From: Rhodobacter sp.
GTDB taxonomy: Bacteria; Pseudomonadota; Alphaproteobacteria; Rhodobacterales; Rhodobacteraceae
DNA length: 64,000 nt
Assembly: GCA_030065095.1 (NCBI GenBank)
Contig: JASJDP010000028.1
Coordinates: forward strand, 62,001 to 126,000
Direction of reading: 5' to 3'
Positions 46,611-56,375 of the stretch are shown piece after piece (within the stretch, counting starts at the first letter, position 1; each line of letters begins with the position of its first letter). The position numbers and the translations under genes are program-made. The notes under the pieces were generated by a model. It was given only the letters and a program-made list of their open reading frames with translations, searched no databases and was not told the origin of the DNA.

Positions 46611-47084
46611 TTATTGTGCGTTCATCACAAGAAAATTCCGGACAGTCGGAACCTTCTGCCACGACGAAAGCACCATGCGATCACCGATGTTGCGTTCAAT
46701 CACCAGCTTCTGCTCGTGGCGAAAGTAGAGTCCCTGATCGTCGTACATGCTCACGAACAGTGGGAACCACGCCGCGCTTGGCAACGAAGGTATCTCGAAC
46801 GAGATCGTCACCGGGCCGCCCAATTCGCCGGGGAACAAGTGGCGTTCATATAGGCTGGTCGCACTGCGGGTCCAAACCTGATACTTCTTTCCGATATCCT
46901 GTTCGAACCCAGGTACGTGCTCTGGCGCAAAGTACACGTCGCGGTACCACTGAACGATATCCACGAAGTGGGCAAACGTCAGAAACGGGATCCCGGGATC
47001 GGCGAAAGTCTTGAGAACTCCGGGCAGAAGCTCGTAGGTGAATTTCGGCTTTGCCGGTTTGGGTATGGTGTGTGATCGGCGCAT
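46611..47084 (-). CDS. Protein of unknown function
   Basis: 157 residues from the ATG at 47084, with a strong GGAGGAGG upstream; an in-frame earlier start is less likely. MRRSHTIPKPAKPKF at the N-terminus, then FGxP-like and aromatic-rich stretches (FVDIVQWYRDVYFAP, LPSAAWFPLFVSMYDDQG). No signal peptide, membrane helix or known motif. Apparently a single gene between the LuxR-type gene and the operon. Confidence 0.6.
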   Translation of the reverse strand: MRRSHTIPKPAKPKFTYELLPGVLKTFADPGIPFLTFAHFVDIVQWYRDVYFAPEHVPGFEQDIGKKYQVWTRSATSLYERHLFPGELGGPVTISFEIPSLPSAAWFPLFVSMYDDQGLYFRHEQKLVIERNIGDRMVLSSWQKVPTVRNFLVMNAQ

Positions 47085-47242
47085 ATTGGCCTCCTCCAAG
47101 AAAGGTTGAGGCCCTTTAAAATTCACACGTTCTTCCCCGACTCCACGAAGCGAAGCAGAAGCGAAATGCGCTTTGCACTTCGCTTTCCAAAAATGCAGCT
47201 GTCGCGCTGGATCCCCTTAATAGACTGAATTATAGAAAAAAA

Positions 47243-48343
47243 TCAGCGTAACTTATGCGCGCTGGTGATGCCAAGCTTGCTTTTCACCGAATTCCACACT
47301 TCAAATGCGCGGGTTCTGCCCAGTCCGACGGAGGCACCTGCAGTCTCGACCGAAGCCCCCTCGGTCACGGCCTGGTAAAGCGCTAGCTCTCGGTCGGTCA
47401 GCACGCGCAGATCATATGGGGCTTTTTCAGGCTCGCTCGGTCTTACGAATTCCAGCAGCCAAAGCGTCTCGCGCTTACCCTCGAATCGCGGATCGGGTGC
47501 AATCGGGCGGGCAAACACGTGCCCGACATCTTCCGGACCCTCATATCTGGATAGCGGAAAATCCTCCCAGCGGCTCAGGCCGTAGATTGCCATGGCCTCC
47601 GGAAACCTCACTCGCTTCGCGGGACCCGACAGGCGTATGTTGTCGGCGTTTTTCAAGGCATCGAATTCTGTGTTGCCCTCGCGGAATTCACCGTTGGGAC
47701 CGACCAGGGCGCAGGCACGCCCCGCCGTGCCGATCTGATCGAACAACGCCTGCCCGGTTTGACGACTGCGCTGCAGTGTCTGGCTGCTCTTCCAGGCCGA
47801 CCGCAGCAAGTCGAAATGGGCATTGGAAAAATTCAATAGCTCGATCGCTTCGTTTCGGTCGCGGTTGGGAAGGAATAGGTTGCAGGCCGTCCAGTAACCC
47901 GCCATGTGATCCAATTCGAAGACAACCGTGTCCTCCATATTCTGCCCGCGCAGCCATTTGAAGAACCGATTATTCGGATAATCTTCGGGGGGGCAGACAT
48001 TGGACATCAACGTTGGGCGATGCGGGTAATACTGCTTTTGCACCTTGGCCCAAGGATCGATTGTCCTTAGCTCGGTCAGGTAAAAACCCACAGCCTCAAG
48101 CGAGAATCCTCGGATCAACGGTGAATGGTAATCCTGCTCGAGGTTTCGATCATTCACGATCTGGCAAGTGTTTTTATCCCGAAGCGTTATGATCGCAGCA
48201 CAAGCGTTGGTGTTGTCGATGATGAAATCCAGCACATCCCCCCACTTGTCGGGGATGCCTATGGAATCAACGACAATTTGCGCCAGTTTGCTCGTGATGT
48301 CGGCTGTATCAAGGTGCAGCGGGCGTTGATCGAGGGATGTCAT
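47243..48343 (-). CDS. LuxR-type HTH transcriptional regulator
   Basis: 366 residues from the ATG at 48343 (MTSLDQRPLHL); an ATG at 48379 is possible. The C-terminal HTH is recognisable but diverged: LTDRELALYQAVTEGASVET then GLGRTRAFEVWNSVKSKLGI. The N-terminal 290 residues are a sensor-like part without an obvious autoinducer domain; no luxI-type gene is seen. Divergent from the membrane HTH gene at 48493, so the intergenic region may hold shared operators. GC-content lower than in the flanking genes. Confidence 0.78.
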   Translation of the reverse strand: MTSLDQRPLHLDTADITSKLAQIVVDSIGIPDKWGDVLDFIIDNTNACAAIITLRDKNTCQIVNDRNLEQDYHSPLIRGFSLEAVGFYLTELRTIDPWAKVQKQYYPHRPTLMSNVCPPEDYPNNRFFKWLRGQNMEDTVVFELDHMAGYWTACNLFLPNRDRNEAIELLNFSNAHFDLLRSAWKSSQTLQRSRQTGQALFDQIGTAGRACALVGPNGEFREGNTEFDALKNADNIRLSGPAKRVRFPEAMAIYGLSRWEDFPLSRYEGPEDVGHVFARPIAPDPRFEGKRETLWLLEFVRPSEPEKAPYDLRVLTDRELALYQAVTEGASVETAGASVGLGRTRAFEVWNSVKSKLGITSAHKLR

Positions 48344-48492
48344 TTTTCCGATCCAGGGATTTTCAGCTCTATATGGCATGCCAGCAAACCCATTTGAAGC
48401 TGTCGGACTCAACTTGAGGAAATCAGGTGGCCCCGCCGAAGTAATTCCGACATGCTTTGTCAGTACAAACGAGGCACGAAAGAACAAGAGCA

Positions 48493-49980
48493 ATGGCTCG
48501 GCAGACCCCCGAAAAGCCAAAACCAAAGAGCGCGCTAGCGATAGAGCTGCACAGAGTTCTGGAAGCTGGGCGCAAAGATTTGAACATTGGCAAACAAGCC
48601 TTTGCCGAAAGAATCGGAATAACGACCAAGACCTACCGAAACTGGGAACTGGGAGAGACTCACCCCGAAAAAAATAACGCGCTCAACGGGCTGGAACTCA
48701 TCGGGTACAGCCGGTCCGATGCTGTTGACTTACTCAAACGGCTTCACCGACAACATGGTGAGCAATACATCGATCACGATGGATATCGTGAAAGGCCACC
48801 CCCCCAAAAGACGGAAGCCCTTCAAGCCAACTCCGACTGGGAGTTCGAAACTGACGGCACCAAACCCAAGCGACCGCTGCCAAGATGGTTCGGTCCGTCA
48901 GCGTGGACAATTGCAGTGGCAGCCACCACAACCGCGATCTTCGCAGCGATTTGGGTGACATCGAATGAACCGGAAGTGCCAGAGGCACTTGGCGGGTCAA
49001 CGATCCGCGGAGAATGCGTCCCCCGGGCCGGAAATGTGCATTTTCAGTTTCCGGATGGCGACAACCGTCAGGGTCTAAACCTGCCGTGTCCGGATACAGG
49101 CTGGGTGGACACGGACCTACCGCTATCCGCGCGGAGCGACATCCTTTCGATCCATCAAGACGTGGGTGTCGGGGGCCAGCTGCATTTTGATTTCGTTGAA
49201 AGTCAGCGCCTCATTCGGGGCACACGCGGCGTCTTTTTTGCGCGGCGGTCGCCGACGATGCTTCTCTGGGCGCGCCGCACTTATTTGGTGGCGCGATCGT
49301 GCCCGCCAGGGGCGACGAAGATCCTCATTGGCACTGGTTCGAGACCCCCAACAGTTCTTTGCGACGACCGTCCAGCGCTGGAATTCACCGTCCCAACACC
49401 CCGAGACGCGGCGAAGACGGTGGAGTTTCAACGTGGCGACGAGACGGTTCGTACGTGCAACGTCGTCTTTTCACCCGGCCTTGCCCAGCCCATCGACTTG
49501 ACTGACGACGACATCTGTCTGTCCGACGACCTGCCGGCCCCAATTCCGGCAAAGGTCCCGCTTCGCCCATTCTGGAGCCGGATCGATACATATTCAGACC
49601 CAGACACCGGTCATCTGTGGATGCGGGATTTGCATCGATACGGCCCGACCAAGGCCTGGGGCCCGCGATTGTCTCTGGATCAACTATTGCGCCGCGTTCG
49701 ACTGGATACTGGAAATCCCAACTGGGATCTCGCGACCGTCGCAGAGGTGCGTGGGCTAACCGACTTGTCGGTTTTCCGCTGGCAGTTCCATGGGGATCGG
49801 TCGCGCATCGTCAGCGGCGTTGCCTATGGCAGCGAAACTGATTGCGCAGAGTCCGGTCTGGTTCGCTTCGCGGTACGCGCCGATTTGCAGGAACCCCGAA
49901 CCGAGGTTCGTATGAATTCTCTGGAATGTAACATATTAGCGGGTGAGCAGGGGTTTTGGCTTGTTGTCCGTAAAGACTGA
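48493..49980 (+). CDS. Membrane-anchored HTH (XRE-like) regulator
   Basis: 495 residues from the ATG at 48493 (MARQTPEKPKPKSA). An HTH domain occupies about 13-60 (NIGKQAFAERIGITTKTYRN), then a linker to one membrane helix (about 136-155, AWTIAVAATTTAIFAAIWV). The 340-residue C-terminus is outside the membrane and has cysteines (GECVPR, LPCPDTG, RSCPPG, LCDD, CNVV, ICLSDD, DCAES, LECN) suited to disulfides. A ToxR-like signal-to-DNA design is inferred. First gene of a three-gene plus-strand set with a secreted protease. Confidence 0.78.
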   Translation: MARQTPEKPKPKSALAIELHRVLEAGRKDLNIGKQAFAERIGITTKTYRNWELGETHPEKNNALNGLELIGYSRSDAVDLLKRLHRQHGEQYIDHDGYRERPPPQKTEALQANSDWEFETDGTKPKRPLPRWFGPSAWTIAVAATTTAIFAAIWVTSNEPEVPEALGGSTIRGECVPRAGNVHFQFPDGDNRQGLNLPCPDTGWVDTDLPLSARSDILSIHQDVGVGGQLHFDFVESQRLIRGTRGVFFARRSPTMLLWARRTYLVARSCPPGATKILIGTGSRPPTVLCDDRPALEFTVPTPRDAAKTVEFQRGDETVRTCNVVFSPGLAQPIDLTDDDICLSDDLPAPIPAKVPLRPFWSRIDTYSDPDTGHLWMRDLHRYGPTKAWGPRLSLDQLLRRVRLDTGNPNWDLATVAEVRGLTDLSVFRWQFHGDRSRIVSGVAYGSETDCAESGLVRFAVRADLQEPRTEVRMNSLECNILAGEQGFWLVVRKD

Positions 49981-50072
49981 AGGTCAGGCGAAAGTTCACC
50001 TTCAGCCGGTGCGCACATGTCGGCGAACTCCCGTATCACGTTGGACCTGTGGGCTTTGAGGAAAAAGTAAGG

Positions 50073-51623
50073 ATGTTCTTTCGACTGTCGATCACAGCAA
50101 TCGTCGCGTTGTTCGGTAACCTGGTCTTGACCGGCGGAAAACCTGTCAACGCGTTGGAATGCCGTCCATTGGTGGTTGCGGAATACTGTCTTGAAACCGG
50201 CTCGATGCAAGCTCTCATGCCTGTGGATGCGCTTGAGGCATACTTTTCAGAACGCGCAGAGACGCTGCGCGAACAAAGGCGGAAGCCGACACGGTTGTCC
50301 GCAGCCGAGCAAACAAAGATGCGGCAGATGTGGCAAAGGGCGGTTAGCGAAGCGTACGACTATGCCGACAAGCATGCCTTGCGCCTCTCCCATGTCCAGG
50401 ATCCGACACCGCTCGACATCGGCGGCACCGGCATCGTGAACCGCGCGATGCAGATCACCGCCAGGGGCCCGATCCTGCGTCTTACATTTCGGCCGGACGC
50501 CTACGGCGTCTATCGGCTCTCGCGCCCGGTCGAGGTACATCGCGCACGGCTTTTGGCGGCGATGAACAACAACCTCAATTCCTTCGGCTCCGAAGGCACC
50601 CTGCTTGCGTTTCCCATGCTCGTGTTTCTGAATTCCACGCGCGGCAACGGTGACTATATCCAAATGAATGCGTTGCTGGGTCAGCCGGGGCTGATGACCA
50701 TCCGGCAACTCTGGCCAAAGCTCTATGCCGCGATCGCACAGCGATCGATGTCGGTATTGGGGTGGGAGGTCATGGTTGGCTTTGTGATGGAGTTCGAAGA
50801 ACGGATTTTCGAGCGAAATCGGACGATGCACCACGATGTCGTCTTTTTCAGCCGGGATGACGACGAGCCGGAAACCGGATCGCCGCAGGTTACCTTCAAT
50901 GGGGATTTGTTTCTTCCCGATTCGATCGTCGGGTTTCTCACGGCGGACGAGTTGATGCTGCTGATGCGGCACGAGGCCATGCATCTTGCGCGCCCGAATT
51001 TCTTCACCGTGGCAAGCGCAGCCGAAGAAGTGCTTCAGCGGCGTTTTCCGGAAATGAACATTGAAGATTCAACGCCGATCCTGGCGAATTTCTTTGGCCG
51101 CGACATACCCGATCAGGTCCTGAACTGCCCGCTGTTGATGAAATATGACGACGAGATGTTTACCGATTACTATGTCCTGTTTCAGCTCCGCAATCAGCCT
51201 GAACGCATTGATGCCTACGAGAAGATGCTGAAGAAATTGCGCGACGCCTTCGACCCGGGCGATCTTTCGCGGATGTCATATCGGGTTCGACAGGTTGAAC
51301 TGGTTCGGGAACGAATTGCAGCGCTCCCTTCCGGCGGGTTCGACATCGCACGCCAGAATGAACTGGTCGCCGCAGCGATTCAGAATGCGATTCCCTCGAT
51401 GCTCGCCAAGTATTCCAGCGGCGGAACGCCGAATGTGAACGATATTCTGAACGCAATGGAGACGCACCCCGAGCTGCGCTCTGACGCGCGGATGATCCGG
51501 CTCGTTGTCGAGTACTACAAGACATATGCCGATCTCGATGAAACACCCGGCCATACCCGGGTTGGCGGTACCGTGCTGGATTGCGAGATGATGGGCAGAA
51601 TGCTCAGCACGGCGGATGATTGA
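50073..51623 (+). CDS. Secreted HExxH metalloprotease, M48-like
   Basis: 516 residues from the ATG at 50073, behind GAGGAAAAAGTAAGG. A signal peptide is present (about 1-28). The zinc motif LLMRHEAMHLARP (HEAMH at about 300-304) stands after SIVGFLTADELM, the kind of helix found in M48 peptidases. The rest is helical and unlike any family I recall. Four bases separate it from the next gene. Acts outside the cytoplasm, perhaps on envelope proteins or on the HTH protein's outer domain. Confidence 0.75.
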   Translation: MFFRLSITAIVALFGNLVLTGGKPVNALECRPLVVAEYCLETGSMQALMPVDALEAYFSERAETLREQRRKPTRLSAAEQTKMRQMWQRAVSEAYDYADKHALRLSHVQDPTPLDIGGTGIVNRAMQITARGPILRLTFRPDAYGVYRLSRPVEVHRARLLAAMNNNLNSFGSEGTLLAFPMLVFLNSTRGNGDYIQMNALLGQPGLMTIRQLWPKLYAAIAQRSMSVLGWEVMVGFVMEFEERIFERNRTMHHDVVFFSRDDDEPETGSPQVTFNGDLFLPDSIVGFLTADELMLLMRHEAMHLARPNFFTVASAAEEVLQRRFPEMNIEDSTPILANFFGRDIPDQVLNCPLLMKYDDEMFTDYYVLFQLRNQPERIDAYEKMLKKLRDAFDPGDLSRMSYRVRQVELVRERIAALPSGGFDIARQNELVAAAIQNAIPSMLAKYSSGGTPNVNDILNAMETHPELRSDARMIRLVVEYYKTYADLDETPGHTRVGGTVLDCEMMGRMLSTADD

Positions 51624-51626
51624 TCG

Positions 51627-52256
51627 ATGCTCATGTCCAATGTGCTGCCACGCTTCATCGTTTTTCTGGTGACACTCGGCTTTGCGCTCGATGCCGGCGC
51701 GCAATCAACCGATCGCGCGGTCGAAGCAGACTTCAACTTCGTTGGTGCCGACATGCGTGCGTATTTCGAAGGGCCGCCGATAGAGCGTGCGCGTTCAGTT
51801 CGTGCAGTGCTCTTGGTTCAACTGTCAGAGCCCGAGTTGTTGTCTCACAGCGCTATCGCCGCCTCTGCCGAACAACTCAGCGACAATGTGTTCGTGGTGC
51901 CTTTGACCGGTCTCGTTCCCCAACCCGACGAAACCGCGCGTGGCTGGCTTGATGCGGCGCGTTGCGATGACACGTTCCGCTGGCTTCCCGATCCGAAGGC
52001 CAAGGGCAACATCGTACTGAGTTTCGCCAGAACGGATTCAAGGGCTTGTGCCGTCGCGACAACTGATGGACGGGGTGCCGTGCGTTTCGTGGACCTTCTG
52101 CTCAGTCTGGAACGCCAAGATTGCCTCGGCCAAAAGGATTTTGTGAAGGCGGTTTTTAGGGACCTGGGTGGCAGGGTCGGCACGCGGTCCTTGATGGAGG
52201 TCGGTACAATGCGCAGCATTTTGGAGAGCAACAGAGCCCAGTCCTGCAAAAGCTGA
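51627..52256 (+). CDS. Secreted protein of unknown function
   Basis: 209 residues, ATG at 51627 (MLMSNVLPRF). Signal peptide to about residue 26 (ALDAGAQSTD). The mature part has five cysteines (RCDDTF, RACAV, QDCLGQ, QSCKS). No known domain. It follows the protease gene by three bases, so both are made together. Could be an inhibitor, substrate or partner of the protease; inference only. Confidence 0.7.
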   Translation: MLMSNVLPRFIVFLVTLGFALDAGAQSTDRAVEADFNFVGADMRAYFEGPPIERARSVRAVLLVQLSEPELLSHSAIAASAEQLSDNVFVVPLTGLVPQPDETARGWLDAARCDDTFRWLPDPKAKGNIVLSFARTDSRACAVATTDGRGAVRFVDLLLSLERQDCLGQKDFVKAVFRDLGGRVGTRSLMEVGTMRSILESNRAQSCKS

Positions 52257-52407
52257 TCGATCTCCGATTGCGCGTGGTTGGGACTCAATCGAGTCGCTCT
52301 GGAAACACCGCCGCAAACGCTGCTATCGCATTGCCGGGACCCTTTCTGTTTTGACGGGCGGGCGGTTGTGGCGCCGCACGGAACAACGGACGTCGTCGCC
52401 AGAGCGC

Positions 52408-55400
52408 TTATTCCGTCGCCGCCATCACGAGACCGCGAATTTGGTCCGCAATCGCACCGGCAACCCGCTTTGGGTCGTTCTCGACCTCGACCAGATCCCA
52501 CTCAAGAACGGGAACCTGCCACTCGTCGCGCAGCATTGTCAGAACGCCCTGTTGTGCCTCGGCCCGCTCGGCGTCCGGCTCGTCGGGATCCTGCGACAGA
52601 AACACCACCGCCGGGATGGTCCGCCGAGTCAGGTTCTCGATGTTACCGCGCGCAAAGCCCTGATCCACCAGATAATGGCCAAGCGATGCCGACACCTCGT
52701 CGCCTCGGTCATCCTGGGTCAGCGTGACGATCGCAGGCCTCTGGTCTACATAGGCATGAATTCGGCCATCCGATCCCGCCCAGAATGCCTCGAAGATCAT
52801 GACATCCTGCTCGGCGCTGATCTCCTCCAACACATTGTCAACGGTCGACGCCCCCCGCAGACCCAGCAGCATCGGCAGGTTCAGATAGCCAAGCGCTGCC
52901 GCCGCGTTCTGTGTCACATCCACCGTATCTAGGAATATCAACGCGCGAAAGAGCGCCGAGAACCGCGCGGTGTTCCGGTCCTCTCGCGGCACGCAATCGC
53001 CGCCAAGTATGTCGCGCACCGCATCCATCAGCATCGACAGCAGGTCTTCGGCCACATCGCCGGGCATCTCGGCCAGATGGGCGTGCTTTGAAAGAATGTC
53101 GTAAATCAGATCGAGAGCATCCTGAAACCGCGCGTCCTGCGCCGGTGACAAAAGCGAGTCGAGCCGTGTCAGCAGCATCGAGAGCTCATTCGGATCCGGA
53201 TCAGCATAAAAACTGGTCCAAAGACGCCTGGCTTCCGCCAGGCAAAGCTGCACCGCCATCGGCGGACCGCCCGCCCGGATCGCGGCAGCCTCGACCTCGG
53301 CGATCACCGCCTTGTCATCCACGTTCGCATCGTCGAACAGACGAAGCAGATACGCCCGCACGGCCTGCGGTGGCGGTTTGCCCGATTTCACCGGCGAACG
53401 GATCAGGGACACGATGGCCTCGTCCCGCGTTTCGGGATCTTTGAGATCGGCCAAAAGCCGTTCCTCGTTCAAATGCCCTAGCTTCAGCCGCTCGCCATGC
53501 AGCATCGCCCGATATCGCCTGGTGTCCAGCTGCGCCTCGGCCAGATCCAGCAACTCGCTGTGTTCGGACGTCTCCAATTCGTGGAAGCGGGCAAGCAGCG
53601 TGACAAGGTTGTGGTTCTCGGCCGAGACCTTGGTCGGTATGGGACCGTGGGCCTCCCGCAACGCCTTCGGGTGCGCGTTCCAGGCGGCGATGTCGCGCGC
53701 CAGAAGCTCTTTGAGAAACGCCACGACCTCTTCACCGCCAATAGACATAAGGATGCCAAGCGTCCGGTCCCAAAGATCGTTTCGGTCCGTGCGGTTATGT
53801 TCGGCAACGCGGCATAAAAACGGCACAAGTTCTGCCGAGGGCGAGGCGATGGCAAAGGCAAACAGCCGGTATCCCATATCGCTGTCAGGTGCCGTCGTCT
53901 TTGCCGCTTCGGCCAGTTCGATCCGGTCGCTGGGACGCGCAATGTCGGCGAAGGCCGTGGCGGCGGCGAGGGCCAGACGTTGCGGTCCGTTCAGGAAAAT
54001 TTCGCGCACGCGCCGATGGGCGGAATCGGTTCCTGCGCGGGCCAGGACCCGAGGCGCCTGGTTTTCGTCGAACCCGTACTGCTGATAGGTCTCACCGGGG
54101 AAGGCAGCCGTTTCGAAATCTTCGGGGTACTCAGCCTCGAGATAATCCAGATCTTCTTCCATCTCTTCCATGGCCAGCAGCGCCTTGGCTTCCAAAAAAT
54201 CTGCATCCAGCGTACGAAGCGCCTCAAGGGCTTGCGCCGGTACCTCGTTCCAGCCGTCGGTCCTGACGGACCACAGCGTTTCGCGGATATCTTCGCCAAT
54301 CCAGTCAGAGGTATTGCGTATTCCCGCATCCGCAAAGATTTCGGCCAGGTTGAAAAGCGAAACACCCAAAAGATCGTTCTCGTCAAAAAGACGAGTGACC
54401 AGATCGCGGAATGCGCCATGCTGACCGGTTTCATAGAGCAGTGCGCCATAGGCGCGGAACACCGACCGCCAGGCGGGATGAAACCTAAGGCGCAATACAT
54501 CCGGCATCTCGCGGGTCACAAGTGCCCGTGCGACCAGATGCTCCTGCAGCGAAAGGTGCATAAAGTGGTAATTGTCGTCGATTTCGTTCAGCGCCGTCAA
54601 AAGCCGCGCCGGCAAGATACGGCGGTGAAAATCGACGGCATCGCTGCCGTGGCGCTGCCAGTCGAAATCTGAAAAAATCTGCTTGGGGACGTCGCTTTCG
54701 GCATAAAGAGCATGACAGAACGCCTCGAGCACACGTATCGCCTCGGCGTCGAGAATGGTCGTGTCGACATGCCGCCGCTGCGCCTGACGGGCGATCTGTT
54801 CAAAAAGCCGCTGGTAGAGCGCCGCGCGGCTGTCGGGCAGTTCGCGGTCCAATTCGGCATAGCGCAGGTAGCAGAGCGCCGTCAGCAGAAACGGGTTGCC
54901 GGCCATCTGCCGCAGACTGGGACTGGCGGCGATCTCGGCATAGAGCGCACCGGCAAACCAGTCCGGTGCCTCGCTCGCCTTGCTCCAGGCAGTTACAAGA
55001 TGCTCCACGGCATCGATAGAGAGCGGGTCCAGTTCCAGGCGCCGCGCACCGCCTATGTGCCCGTGCAGACCGGTTGGGCGCGCACTGGCAAGCCATGGCA
55101 CCGTGCCCGCAAGCGCGTCGAGTTCGCCATAAATCGCTTCGACAGCGGCGGGAAGCGGTGCGATCTCGTCCAGCCCATCGGCCAAAAGCAGAACTCCAGG
55201 CACATCGCCGGTCGCCAACAGCCGCTCCAGCCGGTCGCGTGTGGCCCGGTCACGTCGCAGGCGCGGTAGGTGCCGCTCAAGCGCATAGCCCAACAGGGTC
55301 AGCCCGGCCTCAGGCTCGGCCTCGCGCCGTGCCCAATAGCGGCGAAGCTCGACGAAAAGCGGGACTGCGGCGCCGCGCCAATTGCCCTCTGCCACGTCGA

Positions 55401-56067
55401 GCGCAACTCGCCGCATCAGCGCCGATTTGCCCGAACCCGGCCCACCGATCAGGATGCCCGGACGGATATGGGTGGCGTCCAGTACCTGGCGCGCCGGCCG
55501 CCGCGGCAGGCGCAGCCGCTTTTCGCGTTGCCAGATCTGTTGCCCGGGCGTCTCGATCGGATGCAGCAGATCGGCGCGATAAACGGGCCGCCGTTCGATC
55601 ACTCTAAGATCGACGAAGGTGGTGGCCAGCGGCAGCCGTTCTCCCGTCTCGAACACGGCGGGCAAGTGGTTGATCTGCGGATCGTTCAGAACCGCCTGAC
55701 GGATCTCATCTGCTGGAAAGGCGGCGGCGCCGGCGGTCTTGCCTTGCCGGGTCGCGACGGTTTTGACCGTGACACCATGCGCCTGACAAATGCGTGTCCA
55801 CTCGTCGAAGGCCCCCGCCTCGTCGAGATCGAGCGCCAGCAAAGCCGCCATGACCTTTTCGTATTTCGGCGCGGTCTTTCCCTTGGCCCATGTTTGCATG
55901 CTGCGCGCCGTGACGGCTCCGAAACGCGTATCCTCACGCCCGCGGATCTCGGCCTCAAGCTCTTCCCATGTCAGCCCCAGCGACTCTCGGCGCTCGTTGA
56001 TGTACAGATAGAGGTCAACCGTATGCGGCCATTTCGGTGCTGCGTTGTCCTTGCGTCCCGAACTCAT
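52408..56067 (-). CDS. Large HTH-NACHT NTPase (STAND class)
   Basis: 1219 residues, ATG at 56067. N-terminus (about 15-85) looks like a HTH of XRE type (LYINERRESLGLTWEELEAE, SMQTWAKGKTAPKYEK). The NTPase has Walker A GGPGSGKS at 208-215 and Walker B LLLADGLDEI at 293-302, then SARPTGL and a winged-helix-like region; this is the NACHT pattern of STAND ATPases. The remaining 750 residues are helical repeats (HEAT-like) and a C-terminal module with a Rossmann-like strand (TIPAVVFLSQDP). Bacterial NACHT proteins are known in phage defence, but a regulator role is equally open. No partner gene adjoins it. Confidence 0.83.
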   Translation of the reverse strand: MSSGRKDNAAPKWPHTVDLYLYINERRESLGLTWEELEAEIRGREDTRFGAVTARSMQTWAKGKTAPKYEKVMAALLALDLDEAGAFDEWTRICQAHGVTVKTVATRQGKTAGAAAFPADEIRQAVLNDPQINHLPAVFETGERLPLATTFVDLRVIERRPVYRADLLHPIETPGQQIWQREKRLRLPRRPARQVLDATHIRPGILIGGPGSGKSALMRRVALDVAEGNWRGAAVPLFVELRRYWARREAEPEAGLTLLGYALERHLPRLRRDRATRDRLERLLATGDVPGVLLLADGLDEIAPLPAAVEAIYGELDALAGTVPWLASARPTGLHGHIGGARRLELDPLSIDAVEHLVTAWSKASEAPDWFAGALYAEIAASPSLRQMAGNPFLLTALCYLRYAELDRELPDSRAALYQRLFEQIARQAQRRHVDTTILDAEAIRVLEAFCHALYAESDVPKQIFSDFDWQRHGSDAVDFHRRILPARLLTALNEIDDNYHFMHLSLQEHLVARALVTREMPDVLRLRFHPAWRSVFRAYGALLYETGQHGAFRDLVTRLFDENDLLGVSLFNLAEIFADAGIRNTSDWIGEDIRETLWSVRTDGWNEVPAQALEALRTLDADFLEAKALLAMEEMEEDLDYLEAEYPEDFETAAFPGETYQQYGFDENQAPRVLARAGTDSAHRRVREIFLNGPQRLALAAATAFADIARPSDRIELAEAAKTTAPDSDMGYRLFAFAIASPSAELVPFLCRVAEHNRTDRNDLWDRTLGILMSIGGEEVVAFLKELLARDIAAWNAHPKALREAHGPIPTKVSAENHNLVTLLARFHELETSEHSELLDLAEAQLDTRRYRAMLHGERLKLGHLNEERLLADLKDPETRDEAIVSLIRSPVKSGKPPPQAVRAYLLRLFDDANVDDKAVIAEVEAAAIRAGGPPMAVQLCLAEARRLWTSFYADPDPNELSMLLTRLDSLLSPAQDARFQDALDLIYDILSKHAHLAEMPGDVAEDLLSMLMDAVRDILGGDCVPREDRNTARFSALFRALIFLDTVDVTQNAAAALGYLNLPMLLGLRGASTVDNVLEEISAEQDVMIFEAFWAGSDGRIHAYVDQRPAIVTLTQDDRGDEVSASLGHYLVDQGFARGNIENLTRRTIPAVVFLSQDPDEPDAERAEAQQGVLTMLRDEWQVPVLEWDLVEVENDPKRVAGAIADQIRGLVMAATE

Positions 56068-56375
56068 TCCGACACTTTTCTTCCACCTCGCTTTGCCGAG
56101 TGAAGGTGATTCAGGTGGCTATTGGAAGGCCCGTGACCCGAAATTTTTCGTTTCAGGATGAACGGCAATGCGTCTGGATTGCACCGTCCGGCTGCGGGCC
56201 CAGTGTTGCCTCCACAGGTCATCCCTCCTGCATGCCTAACGAAAAGTCGCCCGCAAAAGGCTCTTCTCGGGCAACCTTGACCGTTCGAGGATCGGCGTCC
56301 GCGTCAACACCCTGCGCAAACCTCCGGTGGATCGGCCGCGCGTGCAGGCCACGGCCGATTCCGCTGCATTGACCG
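56068..56375. other. Gap between NACHT gene and flavoenzyme operon
   Basis: 308 bases upstream of the NACHT gene and downstream of the flavoenzyme operon (both minus strand). No supportable ORF, RNA gene or hairpin was seen; it should hold the NACHT promoter. Confidence 0.4.
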
